From the NCBI GenBank assembly GCA_050186335.1, contig JBFWYO010000026.1, forward strand, positions 1 through 50,887: 50,887 bases of DNA, read 5' to 3'. The DNA is from JBFWYO01 sp050186335. GTDB taxonomy: Bacteria > Pseudomonadota > Alphaproteobacteria > Bin65. Each line of letters starts with the position of its first letter. The stretch's first letter is position 1. This document shows, one piece after another, positions 41,735 to 50,887 of the stretch. The notes under the pieces were generated by a model. It searched no databases and had not been told where the DNA came from. It was given only the letters and a program-made list of their open reading frames with translations. Position numbers and translations under genes: made by a program.

Positions 41735-42418
41735 TCAGGCGGCGCCGCGCAGCGCCGCCATGTTGGCGCGATAGCGCGCGGCCCCGCCGCTGAACGTCGC
41801 GGTGCCGGCAACCAGAACGTCGGCGCCGGCCGCGATCGCCTGCGCCGCGGTGTCCTTGTTGATGCCGCCGTCGACTTCGAGGTCGATCTTCCGGCCGCTC
41901 GCGTCGATGCGCTTGCGCAGCGCGCGAATCTTGTCGAGCTGCGCCGTGATGAACGACTGTCCGCCGAAACCCGGATTGACCGTCATGACCAGAATCAGGT
42001 CGATGTCGTTCAGCACGTAATCGACCGCTTCCGGCGGCGTCGACGGATTGAGCGACACCCCGGCCTTCTTGCCGAGCGACTTGATGAGTTGCACCGTGCG
42101 GTGCAAATGCGGTCCCGCTTCCGGGTGCACCGTGATGATGTCGGCGCCGGCATTCGCGAAATCGGCCACGTAAGGATCGACCGGCGAAATCATGAGATGT
42201 ACGTCGAAGGCCAATTTGGTATGCGGGCGCAACGCCTTTACGACCGGCGGCCCGATGGTCAGGTTCGGCACGAAGTGCCCGTCCATCACGTCGATATGGA
42301 TGTAGTCGGCGCCGGCGTCGGTGATGGCGCGAATTTCCTCGCCCAGGCGCGCGAAGTCGGCCGACAAGATCGAAGGCGCGATCTTGATTTGGGGCTGCTT
42401 CCGGCGGGCGGCGCTCAT
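41735..42418 (-). CDS. rpe: Ribulose-phosphate 3-epimerase
   Basis: 227 residues. APSILSADFARLGEE, HIDVMDGHFVPNLTIGP, DVHLMI, VMTVNPGFGGQSFI and DGGINKDTA contain the metal-binding His and Asp residues of the TIM-barrel epimerase. Interconverts ribulose-5-phosphate and xylulose-5-phosphate in the pentose phosphate pathway. The ten-residue N-terminal extension before IAPSIL is rich in Arg/Gln and unremarkable. It is 61 nt after rsmB. Confidence 0.96.
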   Translation of the reverse strand: MSAARRKQPQIKIAPSILSADFARLGEEIRAITDAGADYIHIDVMDGHFVPNLTIGPPVVKALRPHTKLAFDVHLMISPVDPYVADFANAGADIITVHPEAGPHLHRTVQLIKSLGKKAGVSLNPSTPPEAVDYVLNDIDLILVMTVNPGFGGQSFITAQLDKIRALRKRIDASGRKIDLEVDGGINKDTAAQAIAAGADVLVAGTATFSGGAARYRANMAALRGAA

Positions 42419-42479
42419 GGCGCTTACCTAACAGTTTGGCCGATTTACCGCAAGGGATCGTGGGTCGACGCCTTATGAC

Positions 42480-43817
42480 CTACGACAGCTTGCGTAGCCG
42501 GGCGGCATAGAATCCGTCGATGCCGCCCAGGTCGCGCCACTGGCTCGGCAGCGTGCGCAGTTCGCCGGCCGGCGTGCGGAACTCGGCCGGCAGCGCGGCC
42601 GGCTCGATCGCCTCGCGCCGCAGCATCTTCTGTTCGGCCAGCGCGCGTTCGATCCGCGCGGGGCCTTCCTCCGGTTGCAGCGAACAGGTGCAATAGACCA
42701 GCGCGCCGCCCGGCCGCAGCATGTCGGCGGCGGCGGCCAGCAGCCGGTCCTGCAAGGCGGTCATGGTTCGCAGGTCGTCGGCCGACTTGAGATGCGGAAT
42801 GTCGGGATGCCGCCGGATCGTGCCGGTCGCGGTGCACGGCGCGTCCAGCAGCACGGCGTCGGCCGGAACCGCCGGTCGCCAGATCGCCGCATCGGCGGCG
42901 ACCAGCTCGGCGTCGAGCTTGAGGCGTTTGAGATTCGCGGCGACGCGCTCGAGCCGCGCGGCCGACCGGTCGACGGCCGTCACCTTGGCGCCGGCCGCGG
43001 CCAACTGGGCGGTCTTGCCGCCCGGCGCGGCGCATAGATCGATCACGGTCTGGCCGGCAACATCGCCCAGCAGGCGCGCCGGCAGGGCCGCCGCCGCATC
43101 CTGGATCCACCACGCACCGTCGGCAAAGCCCGGCAGATCGGCCACGGCGCCGCCGGCTTTGCGGCGCAGCGAACCGGTGGGCAGAATCTGCGCGTCCAGG
43201 CGCTCGGCCCACAGGTCGGCGTCCCGCTTGACCGTGATGTCGAGCGGCGCTTCGCCAAGATGCGCCTCGGCGATCGCGCGCGCGGTGGCTTCGCCGTATG
43301 CGTCGCTCCACGCATGCCACAAATGGTTCGGCGTGTTCAGGCGCACCGCGTCCTGCTTCTGCGCCATGGCGAGCCCCTCGCGCGCCATTCGCCGCAGCAC
43401 CGCGTTGACCAGCGATTTCATTTTGGTCTGGCCGGCCTGACCGGTCATGGCGACGGCCTGATCGACCGCGGCGTGGGCGGCGGTGCCGAGAAACACCAGC
43501 TGCGCCACGCCCAGGCGCAGAATGTCCTGCACCGGCCCTGCCGCCGCGGGCAGCGGCCGCGGCACGCACAGGCGGAGCATCTGGTCGATCTGGCCCAGGC
43601 GGCGCAGCGTGGTGGCGGTCAAATTGTGCGCGAACGCGCGGTCGCGCGCGGCGAGCGTTCCGAAGATGGATTTATCCGCGAGCGCGTCGTCGAGCGGGCG
43701 CTTGCGGTGCAGCACTGCCTGCAGCAGCCGCAATGCGGCGTCGCGCCCCTGCGCTTCCGGCTTCGCCGGGTCGGACTTATGGTGGGATGCGGGCTTCTGG
43801 TGGGGCGCAGGCTTCAT
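42480..43817 (-). CDS. rsmB: 16S rRNA (cytosine-967-C5)-methyltransferase RsmB
   Basis: 445 residues. N-terminal NusB-like RNA-binding domain (about 22-160, with RDRAFAHNLTATTLRRLGQI), then the catalytic domain: SAM site LCAAPGGKTAQL (261-272), Cys328 in LLDAPCTATG and Cys376/Cys378 in VYCTCSLQPEEG, the two-cysteine mechanism of m5C methyltransferases. The N-terminal His/Lys/Pro-rich tail is species-specific. A consensus TATAAT lies 9-14 nt before the ATG. Confidence 0.95.
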   Translation of the reverse strand: MKPAPHQKPASHHKSDPAKPEAQGRDAALRLLQAVLHRKRPLDDALADKSIFGTLAARDRAFAHNLTATTLRRLGQIDQMLRLCVPRPLPAAAGPVQDILRLGVAQLVFLGTAAHAAVDQAVAMTGQAGQTKMKSLVNAVLRRMAREGLAMAQKQDAVRLNTPNHLWHAWSDAYGEATARAIAEAHLGEAPLDITVKRDADLWAERLDAQILPTGSLRRKAGGAVADLPGFADGAWWIQDAAAALPARLLGDVAGQTVIDLCAAPGGKTAQLAAAGAKVTAVDRSAARLERVAANLKRLKLDAELVAADAAIWRPAVPADAVLLDAPCTATGTIRRHPDIPHLKSADDLRTMTALQDRLLAAAADMLRPGGALVYCTCSLQPEEGPARIERALAEQKMLRREAIEPAALPAEFRTPAGELRTLPSQWRDLGGIDGFYAARLRKLS

Positions 43818-43825
43818 CGATGGGA

Positions 43826-43831
43826 ATTATA
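43826..43831 (-). promoter_or_regulatory. Consensus -10 element close to the rsmB start
   Basis: TATAAT on the minus strand with no good -35 17 bp upstream. A start site 7 nt downstream would fall about 2 nt before the rsmB ATG, implying a nearly leaderless message. There is no visible Shine-Dalgarno sequence between this element and the ATG. Confidence 0.4.
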
Positions 43832-43895
43832 CAACGCGGCGGTCGCGCCGGCCTGCGGCGTACCGGCGCGTCGGCGTTCGCTTCGGCCGCACGCT

Positions 43896-44783
43896 TTAAC
43901 CCCAGGGTCCGCGTCGGTTGGCCGGATAATTGTCGCCGGCGCCGGCCATCTCGCGCAGCCGCGCCACGCGGTTGACGACGTTCGGATGGGTCGAAAACAG
44001 ATTGTCGGCGCCGCGCCCGAACAGCGGGTTGATGATGAACATGTGCGCCGTCGCCGGGTTGCGCTCGGCGGCTTCGTTCGGCACCTGGGCGGCCACGTTG
44101 TGAATGCGTTCGAGCGCCGAGGCCAGCCACAAGGGTTGGCCGCAAATCGCCGCGCCGATGCGATCGGCCTCGTATTCGCGCGAGCGCGAGATCGCCATCT
44201 GCACCATCGCGGCGGCGAGCGGCGCGAGGATCGCCAGCAGGATGCTGCCGACCAGCCCGAGCGGACTGCCGCGATTGTCGTTGTTGGAAGCGCCGAAGAA
44301 CATCGCGAAGTTGGCCAGGAAGCCGATCGCGCCGGCGATCGTCGCGGTGATCGTCATGGTCAGCATGTCGCGGTTGCGGACATGCGCCAGTTCGTGCGCC
44401 ATCACGCCGGCGATCTCCTCCTGGCTGAGCACGCGCAGCAGGCCCGAGGTCGCGGCCACGGCGGCGTGGTCCGGGCTGCGGCCGGTCGCGAACGCATTCG
44501 GCTGTTCATTCTCGATGATGAATACTTTCGGCATCGGCAGCTGCGCGCGCTGCGCCAGCTGTTCGACGATGCCGTAAAATCCGGGCGCCTCTTCGCGCGT
44601 CACCTGGCGCGCGCCGTACATGCGCAGCACCATCTTGTCGCCGTTCCAGTAGGCGAAAAGATTCAACGCCAGCGCAATGCCGAACGCGATCATGGCGCCG
44701 CCGGCGCCGCCGACCAGATAACCGACGACCAGGAAGATCGCGGTCAGCGCCGCGATCAGGATGCCGGTGCGAACATAATTCAT
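43896..44783 (-). CDS. htpX: Zinc metalloprotease HtpX
   Basis: 295 residues. Two N-terminal transmembrane helices (about 5-45), zinc-binding HELAH at 130-134, a second hydrophobic pair at 140-165 and 175-198, then SREYEADRIG with the third ligand, and FSTHPNVVNRVARL near the end. M48 family inner-membrane protease of the membrane-protein quality-control response. IIENEQPNAFATGR is a family signature. GAGGA lies 11 nt before the ATG; the gene is divergent from the DUF1674 gene. Confidence 0.96.
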   Translation of the reverse strand: MNYVRTGILIAALTAIFLVVGYLVGGAGGAMIAFGIALALNLFAYWNGDKMVLRMYGARQVTREEAPGFYGIVEQLAQRAQLPMPKVFIIENEQPNAFATGRSPDHAAVAATSGLLRVLSQEEIAGVMAHELAHVRNRDMLTMTITATIAGAIGFLANFAMFFGASNNDNRGSPLGLVGSILLAILAPLAAAMVQMAISRSREYEADRIGAAICGQPLWLASALERIHNVAAQVPNEAAERNPATAHMFIINPLFGRGADNLFSTHPNVVNRVARLREMAGAGDNYPANRRGPWG

Positions 44784-44908
44784 CGGGCTACCATTCCTCG
44801 TTTGCGGCGGCGGTCACGGCCGCCTGCCGCCCCCTTTAGATGGGGAAACGGGCCGCCTTTTCAAGCCGATGCCCGCACCTGGCGCACTGCCGTGGGCGGG
44901 TTTATATC

Positions 44909-45094
44909 ATGTTCATGAGCCAGCCGGAGCCAGCCTCTCAGCCAGCGTCCCAACCGGCGTCCGGGCCAACGTCCGCGCCGGCGCGGCCGGCCGCCGCCAA
45001 GCCGCCGCCGGTGGCCGAAATCGGCGGGCCGAAAGGGCCGGAGCCCACGCGCTACGGCGATTGGGAAATCGGCGGCCGGGTCTCGGATTTCTAG
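44909..45094 (+). CDS. DUF1674 / SDHAF4-like small protein
   Basis: 61 residues. The C-terminal EIGGPKGPEPTRYGDWEIGG, followed by RVSDF, is the whole DUF1674 signature shared with eukaryotic SDHAF4, an assembly factor for the flavoprotein subunit of succinate dehydrogenase. The N-terminal half is Pro/Ala/Ser-rich with repeated QPAS units (at about residues 9-19). ATG at 44909 is chosen with GGGCGGG about 8 nt upstream; the longer reading to 44840 has no ribosome site. A strong terminator follows 24 nt after the stop. Confidence 0.85.
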   Translation: MFMSQPEPASQPASQPASGPTSAPARPAAAKPPPVAEIGGPKGPEPTRYGDWEIGGRVSDF

Positions 45095-45117
45095 CGCGGC
45101 ATGGCACAGTCGATAAA

Positions 45118-45143
45118 CGAAAGGGCCCGAACGGGCCCTTTCG
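45118..45143. terminator. Bidirectional intrinsic terminator
   Basis: CGAAAGGGCCCG and CGGGCCCTTTCG form a perfect 12-bp stem around a 2-base centre. A-rich and T-rich ends allow function in both directions. It lies between convergent genes: the DUF1674 gene (+) and the exported-protein gene (-). Confidence 0.85.
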
Positions 45144-45167
45144 CATGCGCTCGATCTTGCCGTCCGC

Positions 45168-46025
45168 TCAACGGAAGTGATTGCCGTCCCAGATCGAGGT
45201 GCCGTCGATCTCGCGCTTGGTGTTGGCGCCGGGCGGAATCGGCGTCGTGATGCCCGGCGTGGGCGCGGCCGAGATCGCCGCCATCGGCGTGGTCGACGGA
45301 TCGGCGCGCTTCTGCGACGGCGCCGGCGCCTTGTCGAAGGTCTGCGCGGTCAGCAACGTGGTCTCGGTGTGCGGTCCGGTCTGGACCAGCGTGCCGGTCT
45401 GATATTTTTCGTTGCTGTAGACGACGCGGAACTGCGTCTTGTCGCGCGGATAGAACATCATGCCGTTGGTGCCGCGCGTATACAGCGCCAGCGAACTGCC
45501 GTCCGCGGCCTTGCGCCAGATCGCGGTATCGACGAAGCCGAACGGCGTGTTCTTCGCCGTCGCGATGCCATGCTTCAATTCCAATTCCTGCGCCGTCTTG
45601 GTCGACAGGCCGGCCATGCGCTTGGCGTGCGCCAGCGTGCCGTTCCAGAACACCGAACTGACGATGACATGATTCAACTTGTCGGCGGTGCCGAACACCA
45701 GCTCCACTTCGACCGGCTCACCGTGCAGGGTGCCGGTGGCGATGACGCGCTTGCCGCGGTTGATCGGCTTGATCTCGGCCCACGCGTTGTTCATCAGGAA
45801 TTCCGGGCGCGGCCCGCTGGTTTCCTTGACCAGGCGGAAGCCCGCCTCCTGCAGTTTCTTTTTCGCTTCGGCCTGGCCGGTGCCCCACTCGATGCCCTGA
45901 AACGTGTAGCCCTTGCTCTCGGCCATGGCGCCGGTCGGCGCCAGGAAGGACGGCAGCAGAAAGGCCGCAGCCGCCAGGACGGCGATTGCCACGGCCTTGC
46001 CGATTTTGTTCGCGAAAACGCTCAT
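45168..46025 (-). CDS. Exported protein of unknown function
   Basis: 285 residues. ATG at 46025 is chosen because GAGGA lies 5 nt upstream. Residues 1-36 are a Sec signal peptide (NKIGKAVAIAVLAAAAFLLP then GAMAES, probable cleavage after AMA). The mature part starts GYTFQGIEWGTGQAEAKKKL, resembling proteins with a short repeated 'wG-t-x-x-E' pattern, and the C-terminal 70 residues are Pro/Thr-rich. No enzyme motif or lipobox is visible. Probably periplasmic or secreted. A candidate promoter lies at 46198-46225; the next gene (acs) is independent. Confidence 0.75.
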   Translation of the reverse strand: MSVFANKIGKAVAIAVLAAAAFLLPSFLAPTGAMAESKGYTFQGIEWGTGQAEAKKKLQEAGFRLVKETSGPRPEFLMNNAWAEIKPINRGKRVIATGTLHGEPVEVELVFGTADKLNHVIVSSVFWNGTLAHAKRMAGLSTKTAQELELKHGIATAKNTPFGFVDTAIWRKAADGSSLALYTRGTNGMMFYPRDKTQFRVVYSNEKYQTGTLVQTGPHTETTLLTAQTFDKAPAPSQKRADPSTTPMAAISAAPTPGITTPIPPGANTKREIDGTSIWDGNHFR

Positions 46026-46197
46026 GCGGCTCCTCATGCGATTGGAACGGTTGGCACCCCGGAACAAGCCCCGAACGCGCCGATCAAGTCCCCCATTTCA
46101 CGCCGGGCCCGCGGGGTCGAATATCAGCTTCCCCGTCTCAGGACTGCCGCCGCATCGTGGGGCGGGCAGTGCGGTGGCCTCGTCTGACGCCAGCCGG

Positions 46198-46225
46198 TCT
46201 ATAGCACGAACCGCCGAGCGCACAA
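46198..46225 (-). promoter_or_regulatory. Candidate promoter of the exported-protein gene
   Basis: Minus strand TTGTGC (46225-46220), 16-bp spacer, TATAGA (46203-46198). Leader would be about 165 nt. The rest of the 241-nt interval between this gene and acs shows nothing else recognisable. Confidence 0.35.
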
Positions 46226-46266
46226 AAGCCGCGCGGTTCCGGGCCGATAACGATTTCGCTAGCGGC

Positions 46267-48207
<1,941 letters not shown>

Positions 48208-48343
48208 CTCATGTCCTCCCCGGTCGTCTCATTGTCGCGGATCGGGCCCCGTCCGGTCGCGGCCGCGCGGCCCCATATCAGCAAAATTCCGGGGCCGAAA
48301 CAACGGACCGGATCGCCGCGCCCAACCGCCGCCCGCCGGCGCC

Positions 48344-48679
48344 TTACGCTTGCGCGTAGACGTTGCCGTCGCGCACGACGATCGGAAACGAGCGCAGGGC
48401 GTCGCCCACGCACGGGCCCGCCACGCACACGCCGTCCTCGATGCGAAACCTCGCGCCATGCAGCGCGCACATCAGCAGCTTGGCGTCGGCGTCGACGAAA
48501 TCGTCGGAAATCATGTCCAGCGCCGTGCCGATATGTGGGCACGCGTTGATGTAGCCGAACACGCGCGCGCCGTGGCGCACGACGACGATCCTGTGTCCGC
48601 CGGACTCGTCGGACAGCACGAAACTTCGGCCGCTCAAATCGGCCAAATCGTCGAACCGGCACAATTTATGCTCGCTCAC
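48344..48679 (-). CDS. Rieske [2Fe-2S] ferredoxin-like protein
   Basis: 111 residues; GTG start overlapping the EVE gene stop (GTGA). Cys47-Pro-His49 in NACPHIGTAL and Cys71-Ala-Leu-His74 in LMCALHGARFRI are the cluster ligands. The protein is a single Rieske domain without a catalytic partner, like the small ferredoxin components of dioxygenases or NirD-like proteins. C-terminal CVAGPCVGDALRSFPIVVRD is typical. No oxygenase gene is adjacent; its partner is unknown. Confidence 0.9.
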   Translation of the reverse strand: MSEHKLCRFDDLADLSGRSFVLSDESGGHRIVVVRHGARVFGYINACPHIGTALDMISDDFVDADAKLLMCALHGARFRIEDGVCVAGPCVGDALRSFPIVVRDGNVYAQA

Positions 48680-49089
48680 GCGTCGGTCTCCGCCATGGAT
48701 GCCAGCTGCTGCCACTCCGCGTCGGTCAGCGGCGAAACCGAGAGCCGCGATTGCTTCAGCAGTTTCATGTCCCGCAGCGCCGGCGTCGCCTTGATCTCGG
48801 CCAGGGTGACCTTGCGTTTGACCGGGAACAAGGCGGTCATGCCGACGGTGCCGAATTTTCCGGTCTCGTCCTTCGGGTCCGGCTGCCAGGTGCGCGTCAC
48901 TTCCAGCACGCCGACGATCTGCCGCTCGTCGCCGGTATGATAGAAGAACGCGCGGTCGCCGCGCTGCATTGCCTTCATGAAATTGTTGGCCTGATGGTTG
49001 CGGATGCCGTCCCACACCGCGGTCTTCCGCTTGACGTGCGCCGACCAGTTCCACTCGTCCGGCTCGGATTTGACCAGCCAATAGGCCAT
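48676..49089 (-). CDS. EVE domain-containing protein
   Basis: 137 residues. MAYWLVKSEPDEWNW at the start, WDGIRNHQANNFMKAM, DRAFFYHTGDERQIVGVLEV and LSVSPLTDAEWQ cover the whole EVE (PUA-like) domain, a fold that recognises modified nucleobases in RNA or DNA. Thymocyte nuclear protein 1 belongs to the same family. Cellular role in bacteria is not settled. Joined to the Rieske gene by a 4-nt overlap. Confidence 0.93.
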   Translation of the reverse strand: MAYWLVKSEPDEWNWSAHVKRKTAVWDGIRNHQANNFMKAMQRGDRAFFYHTGDERQIVGVLEVTRTWQPDPKDETGKFGTVGMTALFPVKRKVTLAEIKATPALRDMKLLKQSRLSVSPLTDAEWQQLASMAETDA

Positions 49090-49154
49090 GGCGCCTCGCT
49101 CACTGAATTTTCCGCGTCCGCAAGGCTAGCGGAAATGCCGCGCGCGTCCAGCCT

Positions 49155-50396
49155 TCAGCCGCGTCGGGTGGCCCCTGCACGGCTGCCCGAGCGCGCGAAC
49201 ACGATGGCTGCCACCAGCAGGAACATGCCGAGAAAGGCGAACATGGTCCGATACGCTTCCTCGGGCACCGGCGCGCCCTTGGGCGCGAACAGGCCGATGA
49301 TGCCGCCCGCCGCCACCTGCATGAAGGCCACGCCGGCGAAGTTGACGAAGTTGATCACGGTGATGCCGCGGCCGACCATATGGTCGGGAAACAGGGTGCG
49401 CCCGTAGGACAGCACCAGGATCGAGTAGGTGCCGGTCAGTCCGATGACGCAGAACATCGCGCTCGCCAATCCGGCGCCGATCTGCGGCACCAGCGCCAGC
49501 ACGGCAAACGCAGCGCAGATCACCGCCGAACCGCCGACGATCAACGCGCGGCGCGAACGCGCGCGCTGATCCAGATAGCCGTAGATGATCACGCCGATGG
49601 TGGTGCCGATGCTCATGACCAGAAACACGTTGCCGCGCTCGATCACATCCATGTGGTGGATGTCCGCCAGGTACGGCCCGCCCCACAATCCGCGAATCGC
49701 GAACATGGTCGAGTAGCAGGAAAAGCCGATCAGCAGCACCGGCCACAGGCGCCGCTCCGCGAAAATATGCCCGACACCCTTGATGGTGGCGCTCAGTTTC
49801 TCCGGCGTGCGCGCGTGGTAATCGTGGCCGGGCGGCGCGTCGCGCACCACCAGCGCCACGACCAGCAAAATAATTCCGGTCACGCCGCCCATCACTAAAT
49901 AGCCGCCGCGCCAGCCGATCGCCTCGGTCAGCCACGCGAACGGCACTGAGGACAGGATCACGCCGAACCCGCTGAGCCCGACCGACAGCGCGCCGATCGC
50001 GGCGAACCGGTGCGCCGGAAACCAGCGCGAATAGGCGACCATGCCGCCGACCAGTCCGGCGGAAAACCCGATGCCGAGCAGCGCCTGTCCGGCGATCAGC
50101 CCGAACGGGCCGGTGGCGCCGGCGAACACGATCGTCCCCGCGACCACCAGGGTCAGCAGGGTCGGGATCACGCGGCGCGGGCCGAAGCGATCCAGCAGGA
50201 TGCCGACCGGGATCTGCATCGCGCCGATGGCGAGAAAGAAGGCGCCGCTCAGCGCGCCCAGCGCCTCGGGCGAAAGTTGCATCTGCGCGCGCAGATCCGG
50301 CGCGATCACCGCAACGGCCGAGCGGAAGAATTGGCTCATGATGATCGCCGCGGTCAGCGCGGCGACCATGACGACGGGGGTGCGGGGGCGGGTCAT
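49155..50396 (-). CDS. Major facilitator superfamily transporter
   Basis: 413 residues with about 12 transmembrane helices. MFS motif A-like LLDRFGPRRVIP lies in the loop between helices 2 and 3 (around residues 67-78), and a weaker copy YLDQRARSRRALI occurs in the second half. GLSGFGVILSSVPFAWLTE is the helix 5 region typical of the NarK/ACS/organic-acid branches. Substrate not determinable. ATG at 50396 is preferred over the upstream TTG at 50408. Confidence 0.88.
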   Translation of the reverse strand: MTRPRTPVVMVAALTAAIIMSQFFRSAVAVIAPDLRAQMQLSPEALGALSGAFFLAIGAMQIPVGILLDRFGPRRVIPTLLTLVVAGTIVFAGATGPFGLIAGQALLGIGFSAGLVGGMVAYSRWFPAHRFAAIGALSVGLSGFGVILSSVPFAWLTEAIGWRGGYLVMGGVTGIILLVVALVVRDAPPGHDYHARTPEKLSATIKGVGHIFAERRLWPVLLIGFSCYSTMFAIRGLWGGPYLADIHHMDVIERGNVFLVMSIGTTIGVIIYGYLDQRARSRRALIVGGSAVICAAFAVLALVPQIGAGLASAMFCVIGLTGTYSILVLSYGRTLFPDHMVGRGITVINFVNFAGVAFMQVAAGGIIGLFAPKGAPVPEEAYRTMFAFLGMFLLVAAIVFARSGSRAGATRRG

Positions 50397-50503
50397 GCTC
50401 GGCGACAATACATTTGCCGCGCATCGAATGCCGCGCTGCGTGTTTGCATGCGAGGCATGAAGCGCCGCGCCGAGTCAACTCGGGTCGGAAAATTCCGGCG
50501 CGC

Positions 50504-50887
50504 TCAGTCGACGCCCGGCAGCCCGCGCGACGGACTCAGGCCCGGCGGCGAATCGGCCGGCGGTGTGGCAGGGCGCGTGCCGTTGGTCAACGGCGTCGTG
50601 CGCACGCTGTTGGCGGGCGGCGTCTGCGTCGCCGCGGCTGGCGGCGTGACCGGCGTTGCCGGCTGCGTTGTGGGCTGGGTGGCCGGCGGCGTCGCGGTGA
50701 CGGCGGGCTTCGGCGATTTGGGTTTGCGCTCGGCGGTCGGTTGCTTGCGCTCCGGCGTGGGGTCGACCGGCTTGGCCACCGGCGGCATCACCACGGCCTG
50801 GTTTTCGCCGCGCACCAGGAAACAATCCACGCGCGCGGCCTTCAGGTCGGCGCATAATTTTTCCGCCTGCGCGCGCTCGTCGTAGGG
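50504..50887 (-). CDS. SPOR-domain protein, C-terminal part (runs off right edge)
   Basis: The visible 127 residues begin PYDERAQAEKLCADLKAARV and continue DCFLVRGENQAVVM, the end of a SPOR domain (the AEKLCADLKAARVDCFLV stretch), which binds denuded peptidoglycan at the division septum. The rest is a Pro/Thr/Ala-rich tail ending PSRGLPGVD. The N-terminal part and identity (for example RlpA-like, carboxypeptidase or transglycosylase) lie beyond the window. The 107 nt between its stop and the MFS start contain no recognisable feature. Confidence 0.75.
   Translation of the reverse strand, partial: PYDERAQAEKLCADLKAARVDCFLVRGENQAVVMPPVAKPVDPTPERKQPTAERKPKSPKPAVTATPPATQPTTQPATPVTPPAAATQTPPANSVRTTPLTNGTRPATPPADSPPGLSPSRGLPGVD

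Noticed and set aside
49109..49135. Inverted repeat TTTCCGC/GCGGAAA after the MFS gene as terminator
   Set aside because: 13-nt loop and no U-tract on the transcript; evidence too weak to annotate.

Overview
The window is GC-rich, densely packed bacterial DNA. It fits an alphaproteobacterium, probably Rhodospirillales-like: an SDHAF4-type DUF1674 protein, an rsmB-rpe-heparinase run, htpX, acs, and an EVE-Rieske pair. No rRNA, tRNA, CRISPR array or insertion sequence was seen. Nearly every gene is on the minus strand, so the order below runs right to left.

Right flank (about 50.9-40.1 kb), mostly housekeeping: a SPOR-domain protein cut by the edge, an MFS transporter, EVE and Rieske proteins, acetyl-CoA synthetase, an exported protein of unknown function, a small DUF1674 protein (+ strand), htpX, rsmB, rpe and a heparinase II/III-family protein. 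A TviB/VipA-type nucleotide-sugar dehydrogenase on the + strand (38785-40059) begins the polysaccharide region and is divergent from a YbhN-type membrane protein.

Regulatory head (37.6-31.6 kb): a winged-helix regulator with a Rossmann-like C-terminal domain, an RfaH/NusG-like factor, an O-antigen-ligase-like membrane protein and rfbB-rfbA-rfbC-rfbD for dTDP-L-rhamnose. A promoter with a 19-bp palindrome over its -10 precedes the regulator gene.

Long glycan operon (31.5-0 kb): it starts from a second promoter carrying the same palindrome (ATGTTCA-N5-TGAAC). Its 150-nt leader holds TGCGGTAGCATG on the coding strand, an 11/12 match to the ops/JUMPstart element that recruits RfaH in enterobacteria. 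Head genes: sulfotransferase, methyltransferase, a frameshifted GSCFA protein, a PhyH-like dioxygenase and a PglK-like ABC flippase. Then come methyltransferases, a capsule-synthesis-like protein, asnB, NeuB-NeuC-NeuA with a 2-hydroxyacid dehydrogenase and an AsnB-like protein, a GT4, WlbA-WlbC-WlbB, and the pseudaminic acid set PseB-PseC-PseI-PseG with a PseH-like acetyltransferase fused to a methyltransferase. It ends with a WbqC-family protein, a PIG-L deacetylase, an SpsF-like cytidylyltransferase, an unknown surface-carbohydrate protein and a GT4 cut by the left edge. Most neighbours overlap by 4 nt or sit within 60 nt.

Together the genes predict a heavily decorated surface or secreted glycan containing L-rhamnose, a diacetamido-uronic acid, pseudaminic acid and a second nonulosonic acid (sialic or legionaminic type). 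Its long operon appears controlled by a local repressor/operator pair and an RfaH-like/ops antitermination module. That regulatory circuit is the most notable feature of the window.
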